The notes beneath the pieces are model-generated. The model was not told where the DNA came from. It searched no databases and saw only the letters and a program-made list of their open reading frames with translations. From assembly GCA_963847595.1 (NCBI GenBank), contig CAWKAJ010000003.1:124001-188000 (forward strand): 64,000 nucleotides of DNA, given 5' to 3'. The position numbers and the translations under genes were made by a program. Below, one piece after another: positions 49,547-58,445 of the stretch (the first letter of the stretch is position 1; each line of letters begins with the position of its first letter). Source of the DNA: JACWAE01 sp963847595 (GTDB lineage: Bacteria; Chloroflexota; Dehalococcoidia; SZUA-161).

Positions 49547-51139
49547 GTGAGAGGTAAGCAGGCAATTCAGGAGACCTTGGGGAGACGACTTCTTCTGGGC
49601 GAGATGATGTCTCGCAACGCCCGCAAATTCCCCGACAAGGAGGCTCTGGTACACGGCGAAACGCGCTTGACTTACAAGCAGTTTAATGCCCGCATTAATC
49701 GCCTGGCGCATGCCCTGATGGACCTGGGCATCAAGAAAGGTGACAAGGTATCAATACTGGCGTTCAACTGTAATCAGTTCATGGAGACATACTTTGCTCT
49801 TGCCAAGATGGGTGGTGTGGCTGTACCAATCAATTTCCGCCTCCACCCTGAAGAGATGACGTACATCATAAACCAGTCTGATGCCAAGGCTCTGATCATG
49901 GGCGAGGCTTTCCTAGACCTTGCCAGAGGTATCCAGAAAGACCTGCCTCAAGTCAAGAACTACGTTTCAATCAGTGAGAAACCTGCTAAGGGCATGTTGC
50001 ACTTCGAAAAGTGGATTGATAAGTATCCCGACAAAGAGCCACTCATTCTGGTGGATGAGGATGACCCTTTATTCATCATGTACACAGCCGGAACCACGGG
50101 CAGGCCCAAGGGGGCTGTGATAACCCATAAGAATGAGATGGTGCTCTGGATGCTGGGCACAGCATATATATTGACAGAACCAGATATGACCGACCTTTGG
50201 CATTTCAGAGCCTTTGGCGCACCTCCGATATTCCATCTGGCATCCTTCGGTTTTTGCCAGTTCATGTTCTTTTTGGGCGCCACAGTGGTATTGCCTACTG
50301 AAGTATTCGACCCTGTTTACATTATGCAGACGATCGAGAAGGAAAGAATCAGTGCCCTGGTTCTCGTGCCTGCCATGACGAATTTCGTCCTAATGGTGCC
50401 TGATCTCGATAAGTATGATACTCGTTCCCTGAAAGTTTGGGGGTCTTCCGGAGCAATTTTGCCGGTTGAGACGAGGACAGAGATTAAGAAGTACTTCCCT
50501 AATGTCAAAATCTTTGACCTATTCGGGCAGACTGAAATGAGTGCATTGATCTCTGGTCTTCTACCCAGCGAATCTAAAGGAAGAGAGACCTCGGTCGGTA
50601 AAATCCTTCCTTTCAACGAAGTACGAGTGGTGGACGCCAACGATAAAGATGTACCTATAGGACAAGTGGGTGAAGCAGTTTATCGTGGCGCTACAGTAAT
50701 GAAGGAGTATTATAAGAATCCTGAGGCAACAAAAGAGGCAATGAGAGGTGGGTGGTTTCACGGGGGTGACCTGGTCAGGATGGATAAAGAGGGATACATC
50801 TATATAGTTGACCGCGTGAAGGATATGATAATCAGCGGCGGGGAGAATATTTATCCGGCTGAAGTCGAGACTGCTCTGGCAAGCCATCCCAAAATCATGG
50901 AAGCCGCTGTCATCGGCGTTCATGACAAGGAGTGGGGCGAATCTGTTAAGGCCATAGTCGTCCCCAAGCCGGGAGAAGTACTTACCGAGAAAGAGGTGAT
51001 AGACTTCTGCAAGAAGCATCTGGCCAGCTACAAGAAGCCCAAGTCAGTGGACTTCATGGAAGCTCTCCCACGCAATGCGATGGGGAAGGTGATGAAGATA
51101 GAGCTCAGGGAGAAATACGGGAAATCTGTTAAATACTAG
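49547..51139 (+). CDS. Acyl-CoA synthetase (AMP-forming)
   Basis: The 530-residue ligase activates a carboxylic acid to its CoA thioester by way of an acyl-adenylate. Motifs in order are IMYTAGTTGRPKGAVITH (ATP loop, near residue 180), DLFGQTEMSAL near residue 325, and DMIISGGENIYPAEVE near residue 430, with the catalytic Lys in NAMGKVMKIELREKY. It would supply the first acyl-CoA for the catabolic island. The start is GTG at 49547 because AAGGAGG lies 6 bases before it; ATG at 49541 sits directly on the ribosome site. The 3' end overlaps the convergent Fe-S gene by 4 bases. Confidence 0.93.
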   Translation: MRGKQAIQETLGRRLLLGEMMSRNARKFPDKEALVHGETRLTYKQFNARINRLAHALMDLGIKKGDKVSILAFNCNQFMETYFALAKMGGVAVPINFRLHPEEMTYIINQSDAKALIMGEAFLDLARGIQKDLPQVKNYVSISEKPAKGMLHFEKWIDKYPDKEPLILVDEDDPLFIMYTAGTTGRPKGAVITHKNEMVLWMLGTAYILTEPDMTDLWHFRAFGAPPIFHLASFGFCQFMFFLGATVVLPTEVFDPVYIMQTIEKERISALVLVPAMTNFVLMVPDLDKYDTRSLKVWGSSGAILPVETRTEIKKYFPNVKIFDLFGQTEMSALISGLLPSESKGRETSVGKILPFNEVRVVDANDKDVPIGQVGEAVYRGATVMKEYYKNPEATKEAMRGGWFHGGDLVRMDKEGYIYIVDRVKDMIISGGENIYPAEVETALASHPKIMEAAVIGVHDKEWGESVKAIVVPKPGEVLTEKEVIDFCKKHLASYKKPKSVDFMEALPRNAMGKVMKIELREKYGKSVKY

Positions 51140-51936
51140 GCTGCTGCCTTGCTGACCAGCTCTACTGGATAGTAGCGCGGGCGATAGCCAGCGCGTTCTA
51201 ACATCTTTCTTGCCTGTCCTTTGCAGGTTGGAATGCACACACCGCAGCCGTAGCACTTGGCCAGATTTACCTGACAGACACCATCGACCAAGGTATTTGC
51301 ACCGAAGTGGCAGCGCTCAACGCACGTACCGCACCCAATACATTCTTCACTGTTCAAAGATACTGTATCTGGCCCGGGGTACATCACCGCTCCCGCTGCC
51401 TGATGCGCCCTAAAGGGGAAACATATCTTACCTTCGCAGTTGCAGATAGCATAGATCCATCCACTGGAACGCAGGCAAGAGTAAAAGGTAGGCATTAGAC
51501 CTTCCTCTTGAAGTTTGTGTAGAAGTTCTTTGGCTTCATTGGGGCTCAGGTCCTTGTACTCCGGATATGCCATTTTGTATGCTTCTGCACCATAAAGGAT
51601 CACCATATCTTTGATATATGTCCCATTTCTTTTTTTCAAAGCCTTCTGGCACATACAGGGGCCCACGGCGATCTCAGTTTTATCCAGCACCGATATGGCG
51701 TCTATGAAATCAATTGCCCGCTCAGTGGTGACCACCTCTCCGGTTGGAAAAACTGTACCTAGCAACCGCGACAGCACCCAGAGAACGGGTCTCGCCTTTA
51801 TCTTCAAAAGAAAGCGGGTTGTAGCATCTAACACCCGCAGGATCAAGGGTTCATTTCGGGCGTAGAAGTTATCGATCATCACTTGGAGTCTCGAGGCACG
51901 AACCAACTTTCCATTTTCCACCTTATGATGAGCCAC
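51136..51936 (-). CDS. 4Fe-4S dicluster ferredoxin-like protein
   Basis: This 266-residue protein ends with two [4Fe-4S] motifs, CIGCGTCVERCHFGA and CYGCGVCIPTCKGQA, at about residues 195-245. Before them are further Cys-rich segments (GPCMCQKA and CNCEGKICFPF) that may hold another cluster. It probably shuttles electrons for a reductase or dehydrogenase step. It is the last gene of the large minus-strand operon starting at 63659, 161 bases after the CoA-transferase genes, so it could also be a separate unit. The partner enzyme is not evident. Confidence 0.8.
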   Translation of the reverse strand: MAHHKVENGKLVRASRLQVMIDNFYARNEPLILRVLDATTRFLLKIKARPVLWVLSRLLGTVFPTGEVVTTERAIDFIDAISVLDKTEIAVGPCMCQKALKKRNGTYIKDMVILYGAEAYKMAYPEYKDLSPNEAKELLHKLQEEGLMPTFYSCLRSSGWIYAICNCEGKICFPFRAHQAAGAVMYPGPDTVSLNSEECIGCGTCVERCHFGANTLVDGVCQVNLAKCYGCGVCIPTCKGQARKMLERAGYRPRYYPVELVSKAAA

Positions 51937-52097
51937 TCTGCACTCCTCAACCGGCTGTATTAATATTGTATCACATACCAGTGTGCGGGATTATCATTCC
52001 GGAAAATGGTGAAGATGAAGTATTTATAGCGACTTACCGGCGGAGTCTAAGCCCAGTTTTGTAATTGTCTCTCGGGTTAGCTGGCCTGTTTTTAGGA

Positions 52098-52868
52098 CTA
52101 CCTCCCGATAACGTATCTGTAGGGGTCTACCTCTTCTCTAAGTATGCATAACTCCTGCTCACTAGGAGCTTTGGTCTGTACGATGTTCGATGCCTGGAGT
52201 AACTCGAAGCCACAGTTGTCTTGAAGATGTTTGAATGAATATCCCGGGTTAATGGATATTACACGCATACGCTTGCTATGTGGTTCAAAATCCATAATCC
52301 CCATGTTGGTGATAATTCTATAAGGACCTGTGCCTGCTGGCAGTCCTGACTTAGCCCTGGAATCCCCTCCTGTAAGCCAACCTGGTGAAGTTACAAAATC
52401 AACCTTTTCCACGAATCGCCTCGTGTCCTGAAGGGTCATCACCATAGTTTTCCAACAGAAAGATGCGAAATCATTTGCGCCACCACTTCCGGGAAACCTC
52501 ACTTTAGGCTTCCTATGGTTCTCTCCTATTATTGTTGAGTTCAAGTTGCCGTACATATCGATCTGGGCGCCACCTAAAAAGGTGTAGTCCACGAAGCCTC
52601 GGCTGCAAGTCTCCATAATGTCGCACATGCTCGAAGCCATGACGGCCTTGTAGAACGTCCTTGAATCTCCAACCGAAATCGGCATTTCCGGCAACAGCGG
52701 ACTTACTCCGCCTGCCTCGAACATTATCACTAGGTTGGGAGAATTCGTCTTTTGAGCGAGCATGGCCGCAGCGCAGGGCGCCCCTGTGCCGACACCCACC
52801 GTGGCGCCATCCTCCAGTTCCCTGGCAGCCACGCAAATCATAATCTCCATCGTGTTATAGTCGGCCAT
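52098..52868 (-). CDS. CoA-transferase beta subunit (GctB/IpdB-like)
   Basis: The 256-residue protein matches the beta subunit of class I CoA-transferases such as glutaconate CoA-transferase. The FEAGGVSPLLPEMP segment near residue 50 holds the Glu that forms the CoA thioester in true transferases, and FLGGAQIDMYGNLNSTIIG near residue 95 is typical. The same fold is used by IpdAB, which hydrolyses a ring carbon-carbon bond in steroid degradation. Given the Ltp-like enzymes in this operon, the second role must be considered. It overlaps the alpha gene by 14 bases. Confidence 0.87.
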   Translation of the reverse strand: MADYNTMEIMICVAARELEDGATVGVGTGAPCAAAMLAQKTNSPNLVIMFEAGGVSPLLPEMPISVGDSRTFYKAVMASSMCDIMETCSRGFVDYTFLGGAQIDMYGNLNSTIIGENHRKPKVRFPGSGGANDFASFCWKTMVMTLQDTRRFVEKVDFVTSPGWLTGGDSRAKSGLPAGTGPYRIITNMGIMDFEPHSKRMRVISINPGYSFKHLQDNCGFELLQASNIVQTKAPSEQELCILREEVDPYRYVIGR

Positions 52869-53859
52869 CTGTTATCTCCCTGTGGAGCAGAAGTTCCTTC
52901 TGCCTCAGCATGTTCATCTTTTCTATGCCACCATTTCGCCTTATATACTCGTAATGGTCGGGGCACTCGTAGATGTTGCGAGCAAGAAATCTGCGGAACT
53001 CTTCAGGGTCTTTTTGTACGTTTAACCATTCTCGAAGATGCTCTTCGTCGGAGAAGTACTCGTAGGCCATCGTGCCCGGATACGCACCGTAGCGTACTTC
53101 GCATACCGCATCAACCAGGTAAAAAGGAATAGAAGTGCTCGTAGGGTCCCTTCGGATTTCGTCGTTGGAAATCAGGCGTTCGGTGGTGATGATCAGGCGC
53201 TTTGCGGCTTTGGACAGGTCACCATCCATAATCAGGATGCCTCTAATCCTGGCATTGCCATACACATCCGACTCATGTACATGTATTACGGCTACATCCG
53301 GATATAGGGCAGGAAGCAAAGTCAGGCGCTTTCCCGTAAACGGGCATTCCACGATTTTGGCGCCGCTGTATTTGAAGGTATCGGTGCCCAGCATGTTGCG
53401 TGCCGGAACATAAGGAACACCCATGGCAGCAGCCTTAAACCTGGCCGCAAGGCCGTAGTTGGTCCACTCGCATACTTCGACTTTCCCGCTCTCCATGTAT
53501 CTTCGTGAACAGAGAGATAGGCCTCTCGCTTCCAGCCCTACAATGTAGGCTACATCCAATCTATCGAAGACCTCGCCGGCTGCCAAAATCTGAAAGTCAT
53601 GCGTTGCTGTCTTGCCGGCAAACCCCATATTTTTCCTGCCCTGCCGCACTATCTCGTGGCATGCTGCGATGGGAGTCCGATTGGCCCCGAATCCACCCAC
53701 CGCAAGATAATCACCATCATGCACAAATTTCGCTATGGCCTCCTTGAGGCCCATTACCTTGCTCTCCATTTTCCGCGACTTCTTCTTAAAGAACTCTCTC
53801 GCTTTGTCAGGGTCGGGGTCGGTGAAGAGCCGTCCTTTACCTTCCTCTAATACAATCAC
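52855..53859 (-). CDS. CoA-transferase alpha subunit (GctA/IpdA-like)
   Basis: This 334-residue protein matches the alpha subunit of glutaconate-type CoA-transferases: GDYLAVGGFGANRTPIAA near residue 48, FAGKTATHDFQILAAG near residue 78, and HVHESDVYGNARIRG near residue 200. It pairs with the overlapping downstream beta gene to form the heterodimer. IpdA of steroid-degrading bacteria has the same architecture. It lies 92 bases after a DUF35 gene in the long minus-strand operon. Which acid or ring intermediate it handles cannot be read from the sequence. Confidence 0.87.
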   Translation of the reverse strand: MIVLEEGKGRLFTDPDPDKAREFFKKKSRKMESKVMGLKEAIAKFVHDGDYLAVGGFGANRTPIAACHEIVRQGRKNMGFAGKTATHDFQILAAGEVFDRLDVAYIVGLEARGLSLCSRRYMESGKVEVCEWTNYGLAARFKAAAMGVPYVPARNMLGTDTFKYSGAKIVECPFTGKRLTLLPALYPDVAVIHVHESDVYGNARIRGILIMDGDLSKAAKRLIITTERLISNDEIRRDPTSTSIPFYLVDAVCEVRYGAYPGTMAYEYFSDEEHLREWLNVQKDPEEFRRFLARNIYECPDHYEYIRRNGGIEKMNMLRQKELLLHREITDGRL

Positions 53860-53951
53860 AGGTGGGTCCCTCCGCTATTTCTCACTTGGTAATAACCATA
53901 TTGGATTATGAGAACATCACTATTCAACCAAAGCCTGATAGTATGGGTTGC

Positions 53952-54683
53952 CTATTTGGCTTTCCACCTTTTTTCAATCTCTGCTTTTTTGATGCCGAAC
54001 CGTTTGTTCAAAAAGGCGTAAGTATTTTCCATATCTCGATTCAAATGCTCAATATTTTTGTTGTTTCTGTGGAGACAGGAACTCTCAGGAATAGTTTGTC
54101 CCTTAGCCGGAACAGCATAGATATCCATAAGGTCGCCCTTCCTGTTTTCCCTGAACTTTATCCTGACTTTCTGTCCTACGAAAACATCAGTCGGCGCAGT
54201 TACTATTTGGATTGGCAGAGCCGTATCAGCACCGTCAATTTGAACGTATCCCAGCACGAATGGCAGCATCTCCAGAAAGGCATCCGCCGAAAAAAGCATC
54301 ACCGAAAATGTGTGCACCTTGCCCTTCAGAGGTAATTCTATCCACTTCGTTTCGGCGACCCTGCATTTTGGATTCCAGCAGTGGACTCTGGGCGGGCAAT
54401 ACACTGTGTTGCATACAGGGCATTTCGTGCCGAACAGCGTTTTATCTATCAGCCCTTTAAAGAACTTGGAAACCAGGCCGTAGCTGTGATGATAGAGCAC
54501 GCCGTGGGGCCGGTATATCACCATGAAATCTTCCTCTTTGGACTTTTCAATTCTCCCCGGGCCGGAAAGAGCCCTCACTATTTCGTAACCTTTAACAGTC
54601 CAGTTGCCTTTCCTGGCGTACTCTTCCCACTCTTTCTTAATGGGTGTAGCTTTATCTTCTATTATTTTGGGCTCGTCTGCCAT
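53952..54683 (-). CDS. DUF35 OB-fold/zinc-ribbon protein with long N- and C-terminal extensions
   Basis: The 243-residue protein is the largest of the five DUF35 members. A zinc ribbon CPVCNTVYCPPRVHCWNPKC (about 95-114) has four residues between the second Cys pair instead of two, and is followed by the OB-fold. About 90 residues precede the ribbon, and a Lys/Asn-rich tail of 45 residues follows the fold. It lies 16 bases after the thiolase-like gene at 54700 and should be its partner. The extended ends may suit a different complex from that of the other two modules. Confidence 0.85.
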   Translation of the reverse strand: MADEPKIIEDKATPIKKEWEEYARKGNWTVKGYEIVRALSGPGRIEKSKEEDFMVIYRPHGVLYHHSYGLVSKFFKGLIDKTLFGTKCPVCNTVYCPPRVHCWNPKCRVAETKWIELPLKGKVHTFSVMLFSADAFLEMLPFVLGYVQIDGADTALPIQIVTAPTDVFVGQKVRIKFRENRKGDLMDIYAVPAKGQTIPESSCLHRNNKNIEHLNRDMENTYAFLNKRFGIKKAEIEKRWKAK

Positions 54684-54699
54684 TTTCCCACCTCCGAAA

Positions 54700-55989
54700 C
54701 TAATCCTTTGAGTAGATAATCACTCCGCCCTGACAGCCTGTTCCACCGTGCCCGGTGGTGATAGCCTTCTTGGCTTTCTTCACCTGAAGCGTTGGATCAC
54801 CTAGTTTCTTCGAAATCAATCCCGCCAGTTGCCAGTATAGAAAGAGGGTTTGCAGCAGCGAAGTCGCGCCCACCGGATGTGTGAAGGCGGTTAAGCCGCC
54901 ACTGAGCTGACAGGGAAGTTCACCACCACGCTCTACCACACCCTCCCGGATCAGGGTCTTGCCCTCTCCACGGGGACAGAACATGAGGTCTTCATAGAGG
55001 CAGAGTTCCACACCGTCATACGGGGCAAATAACTCTGCCATATCAATTTCCTTCAATGGATTTTTAATGCCCGCCTGGGCGTAAGCTTGTTTCGCCGCCT
55101 CCCTGGCAAACCCGAAGTTAGCCATCTCGGGGTAAGGTGTAATAGGTTTTTCTATGTTCTTCGGATATCGTTTTTCGTCGGCCTTGTAGACGCCGTGATA
55201 CGGCCAGTCCACTAACCTGTCTCCAGGCCTCATCGAATCTGTCCCCAGGCCTACCCCGTCTATCCACATAGGATTGTTACTCAATCGTTTCGCCACCTTC
55301 TCTGAACCCATCAGAAGGCAGCAAGCGCCCTCGCTGATCAGAGCGCAGTCCCATCTACGATAGGGCCAGGCTATTATCCTGTCCTTGTAGTAGTCATCAA
55401 GCGTCACATAGCCTGTACCATGTTCCGCCCTCCACTGGGAAAAGGGGTTATGCACGGCATTGTTCCGATTTTTGACTGCAATCCTGCCCAGGTCCTCTAT
55501 CGTCTCACCATATAGCTGCATGTGGCGAGTCTCCAGCGCAGCATAGTAGCCGTTGTAGAAACCGCCAACAGTGAAATCCCAGTCCGTATCTGAAGCAGAA
55601 GCTATGAACTCGTTGGTAGTAGCGGTATCTACTTCGGACATCCACTCCCAACCTGCCAGCAATATGAGGTCGAACTGCCCTGACTTTATGAGGAAATATG
55701 CATTGATTAGAGCATCCAACGGGGTACTTCCCCCTGCCTCAATCCGGTAACCACCCTTTCTGTGTTGTCCGATGTAATCCTGAACGATCCATGCCATACA
55801 TAGTTGCTGATTCAGGTGGTCGCTGAAGTAACTGCTTTGGACGAACTCTATGTCTTTAGGGTCTAGGTTGGGAAAGTCGTCAAGCATGCTGCGGTAAGCC
55901 ATGGCAACGCCTTCCTCGGCATTGTCATACCTCACCCTGCCTGGGCGATAAAGGCCACCTCCTAGAATAGCTACCCGCCTATCATTCAT
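54700..55989 (-). CDS. Thiolase-like protein, subfamily C (no nucleophilic Cys)
   Basis: The 429-residue protein has the thiolase fold (RRVAILGGGLYRPG, then CALISEGACCLLMGSEK, and the end ITTGHGGTGCQGG) but Gly where the Cys nucleophile belongs (RIEAGGSTPLDAL). It differs from subfamilies A and B by keeping a His at the GHP position (FTHPVGATS), and its HDCF position reads FAPY. It is most likely an aldolase-type or inactive subunit that works with the DUF35 protein encoded next. The gene follows the acyl-CoA dehydrogenase at 56020 by 30 bases in the same operon. Confidence 0.83.
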   Translation of the reverse strand: MNDRRVAILGGGLYRPGRVRYDNAEEGVAMAYRSMLDDFPNLDPKDIEFVQSSYFSDHLNQQLCMAWIVQDYIGQHRKGGYRIEAGGSTPLDALINAYFLIKSGQFDLILLAGWEWMSEVDTATTNEFIASASDTDWDFTVGGFYNGYYAALETRHMQLYGETIEDLGRIAVKNRNNAVHNPFSQWRAEHGTGYVTLDDYYKDRIIAWPYRRWDCALISEGACCLLMGSEKVAKRLSNNPMWIDGVGLGTDSMRPGDRLVDWPYHGVYKADEKRYPKNIEKPITPYPEMANFGFAREAAKQAYAQAGIKNPLKEIDMAELFAPYDGVELCLYEDLMFCPRGEGKTLIREGVVERGGELPCQLSGGLTAFTHPVGATSLLQTLFLYWQLAGLISKKLGDPTLQVKKAKKAITTGHGGTGCQGGVIIYSKD

Positions 55990-56019
55990 AAGTCACCCCC
56001 TCATCGTCGATGGTATCTT

Positions 56020-57156
56020 CTAGAGACCTAACTCACGTGCAACAATGGCACGCTGGAAGGCGCTGTCACCAAACATTATATCGCCCGCCTTAGCTCTTCT
56101 GTAATAGAGGTGCAAATCGTGATCCATGGTGAAGCCTACAGCACCGAATATCTGATGGGCCAGCAGTGTCACCCGGCTATAGGCAGCACCCGTCCAGGCC
56201 TTGGCAATGGCTACGTCCATGGTGGCAGGCAGCCCCTCTGATACTTTCCACGCTGCCTTGTACGTGACGAACCGCGAGCCATCGACATCGCTCACCATAT
56301 TAGCACAGTAATGCTGAATCGCCTGGAAACTGCCTATGGGGCGATTGAATTGAACCCTCTCTTTCGCATAGGCGACAGCCATATCCAGCGCCGCTTGCGC
56401 CCCGCCAACCATCTCGGCGCACTTGGCCACTACAGCCTTTTGTAGAGCATCCTGAATGATTTGCCAGCCCCGGTTCAGACCGCCCACTATGTTTTCTTTG
56501 GGTACAGCTACATTGTCAAACACTACCTCGCACTGCTTATCGCGGGCTAAAGTCTTCAGCAGGGTATATTTGATTCCAGGAGTCTTGGAATCGACCAGGA
56601 AAATTGTGACCCCGTTTTCCGGTTTCCCTGTTGCCTTTGTCTTCGCCACACACAGTATATAATCAGCGACATTGGCATCCTGGACAAAAAGCTTTGTGCC
56701 ATTGATAACGTATTTGCCGTTGCGAGCAGCCGCAGTGGTCTTGACAGATGCTGCATCATCATATTTAATGCTGGGTTCAGTCAGCGCTAAAGAAAGAATA
56801 AGCTTGCCGTTGGCAATTTCAGAAAGCAATTCCTTCTTTTGCCCTTCGTTCCCGGCGGCCAGTATGGTCATGCCACCAAGGACAACGGTTGAGAAGAATG
56901 GTCCCGGGACAACGTTATATCCCATAGCCTCGAGCAGTACCACCAGGTCCAGGAAACTGCCGCCGCCGCCACCGTATTTCTCTGGAAATGGCAATCCCAT
57001 CCATCCCAACTCTGCCATCTTGCGCCATAGCTCGGGTGAGTAACCTTCATCGCTCTCATCGAGTTGCCTTACCAGTTGCTTGGGGCATTCTTTCTGCAAG
57101 AAATCGCGTGCCGATGTCTTCAGCATTTCCTGTTCTTCGCTCAATCCGAAGTCCAT
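56020..57156 (-). CDS. Acyl-CoA dehydrogenase-like protein without the EGTSE Glu
   Basis: This 378-residue protein is an acyl-CoA dehydrogenase homologue: KYGGGGGSFLDLVVLLEAMG near residue 60, LSLALTEPSIKYDD near residue 125, and the FAD-binding helix. Its C-terminal motif reads FGDSAFQRAIVARELGL, so the Glu normally seen there is missing. In steroid side-chain degradation, dehydrogenases form heterotetramers in which one chain lacks catalytic residues; this could be such a chain. GGAGG lies 6 bases before the ATG at 57156. It is third in a run of three dehydrogenase genes. Confidence 0.88.
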   Translation of the reverse strand: MDFGLSEEQEMLKTSARDFLQKECPKQLVRQLDESDEGYSPELWRKMAELGWMGLPFPEKYGGGGGSFLDLVVLLEAMGYNVVPGPFFSTVVLGGMTILAAGNEGQKKELLSEIANGKLILSLALTEPSIKYDDAASVKTTAAARNGKYVINGTKLFVQDANVADYILCVAKTKATGKPENGVTIFLVDSKTPGIKYTLLKTLARDKQCEVVFDNVAVPKENIVGGLNRGWQIIQDALQKAVVAKCAEMVGGAQAALDMAVAYAKERVQFNRPIGSFQAIQHYCANMVSDVDGSRFVTYKAAWKVSEGLPATMDVAIAKAWTGAAYSRVTLLAHQIFGAVGFTMDHDLHLYYRRAKAGDIMFGDSAFQRAIVARELGL

Positions 57157-57203
57157 CTTCTGCCTCCAGTGCAAGAATCAAAAGGTCAAAGTGTGTGTAA
57201 TGC

Positions 57204-58406
57204 TCAGCTAGCAGCCCAGGGCAGTCCTAACCCCCTGATGGCGACGATGCTGCGCTGGATCTCAGACGTGCCAGCACCAACGAGCGCGGATATGCAATCC
57301 AGGTATCCTGTGCAAATCCTGCCTTTCAAGGGTGCCCATTTGGCGCCTCTCTCCAGTTCACCATAAGGCCCCATGACATCTACTGCCGTGTTCGCCAGTT
57401 TGCGGCTAAGCTCGGTGGTAACCAGTTTGAGCACAGAGGCCTCGATATTTGGTATCAGGCCTCTGTCAAGCATCCAGGCGGTCTGCCAGAAGAACATGTA
57501 GGCTACGTCAATATCTATAGCTATATCAGCTAACTTATCGCGTATAAGTGGCTCAGCGGACAATGCTTCTCCATCGCGCTTTGTTTCCCCAGCCCACTGC
57601 ACCAATTCCTCGAAAGTTCGCTTGAAGCCCCCTACAGGGACTACAAGCCTCTCAAAGTCCAGGGCTGCCATGGCATAATACCAACCCCGGTTCCGTTCAC
57701 CGATAATATTGCTTTTGGGTATCCTGACATTATCGAAGAAGACCTCATTAAAGGAATGGAAGCCACAGATATTTATCAGTGGGCGAATGGCGATACCCTC
57801 CGACTTGTTATCCACGATAACCAAAGAAATACCTTTATGTGCGCGCGCATCAGGGTCTGTCCGAACAAGCATCCAGGCATAGTCCGAAACGTGCGCGCCG
57901 CTACTCCACGTCTTCTGCCCATTGATTACCAGGTAGTCACCATCTTCCACTGCGCGCGTTTGAATTGCAGCCAGGTCAGAGCCTGCATTTGGTTCGCTGT
58001 AAGCAAGCCAGAACCTGATATCCGCCCTCGCGATTTTGGGCAGCCATTCTCTCTTAGCTTCATCGCTTCCGAATAGTAAAATAGTTGGGCCTGAGATCAA
58101 TGTAGCTACGCCGGGGCCGGGCGCTCGATAGTAACTCAAGCGTTCCTGAAAAATTGCTTGTTCAATATTAGAGCGTCCCTGACCACCGTACTCCTTGGGC
58201 CATGAGAGAGTCAGCCAGCCTTTCTCCGCCAACCGATGTCTGAACCGTTCTGCCGCGGGGTCCAGTCCCTCGAAATCCGGTATCGTGCCGTATCCGCCAG
58301 GCCAGTAATGGCTCTCTTCTGCCCAGTTTGCCGGCAGTTCTCTCTTTATGAAGTCATCGACTTCTTGCCGAAATGCATTTTCCTGGCTGTTAAACCCAAA
58401 ATCCAC
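57204..58406 (-). CDS. Acyl-CoA dehydrogenase, FadE family
   Basis: The 400-residue protein is a long-type acyl-CoA dehydrogenase: LSWPKEYGGQGRSNIEQAIF near residue 72, LAYSEPNAGSDLAAIQTRAV near residue 133, and INICGFHSFNEVFFDNVRIP near residue 212. The C-terminal motif is VGAGTSEIQRSIVAIRGLGL, without the Glu before GTSE, as is common in this FadE subgroup. It is closely related to the next dehydrogenase upstream (58446), and the pair may form one alpha2beta2 enzyme, which is inferred. It is part of the long minus-strand operon. Confidence 0.9.
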   Translation of the reverse strand: MDFGFNSQENAFRQEVDDFIKRELPANWAEESHYWPGGYGTIPDFEGLDPAAERFRHRLAEKGWLTLSWPKEYGGQGRSNIEQAIFQERLSYYRAPGPGVATLISGPTILLFGSDEAKREWLPKIARADIRFWLAYSEPNAGSDLAAIQTRAVEDGDYLVINGQKTWSSGAHVSDYAWMLVRTDPDARAHKGISLVIVDNKSEGIAIRPLINICGFHSFNEVFFDNVRIPKSNIIGERNRGWYYAMAALDFERLVVPVGGFKRTFEELVQWAGETKRDGEALSAEPLIRDKLADIAIDIDVAYMFFWQTAWMLDRGLIPNIEASVLKLVTTELSRKLANTAVDVMGPYGELERGAKWAPLKGRICTGYLDCISALVGAGTSEIQRSIVAIRGLGLPWAAS

Positions 58407-58445
58407 GTTCTACCTCTCACCAAGCCCAACGATGTTAGACCCGGA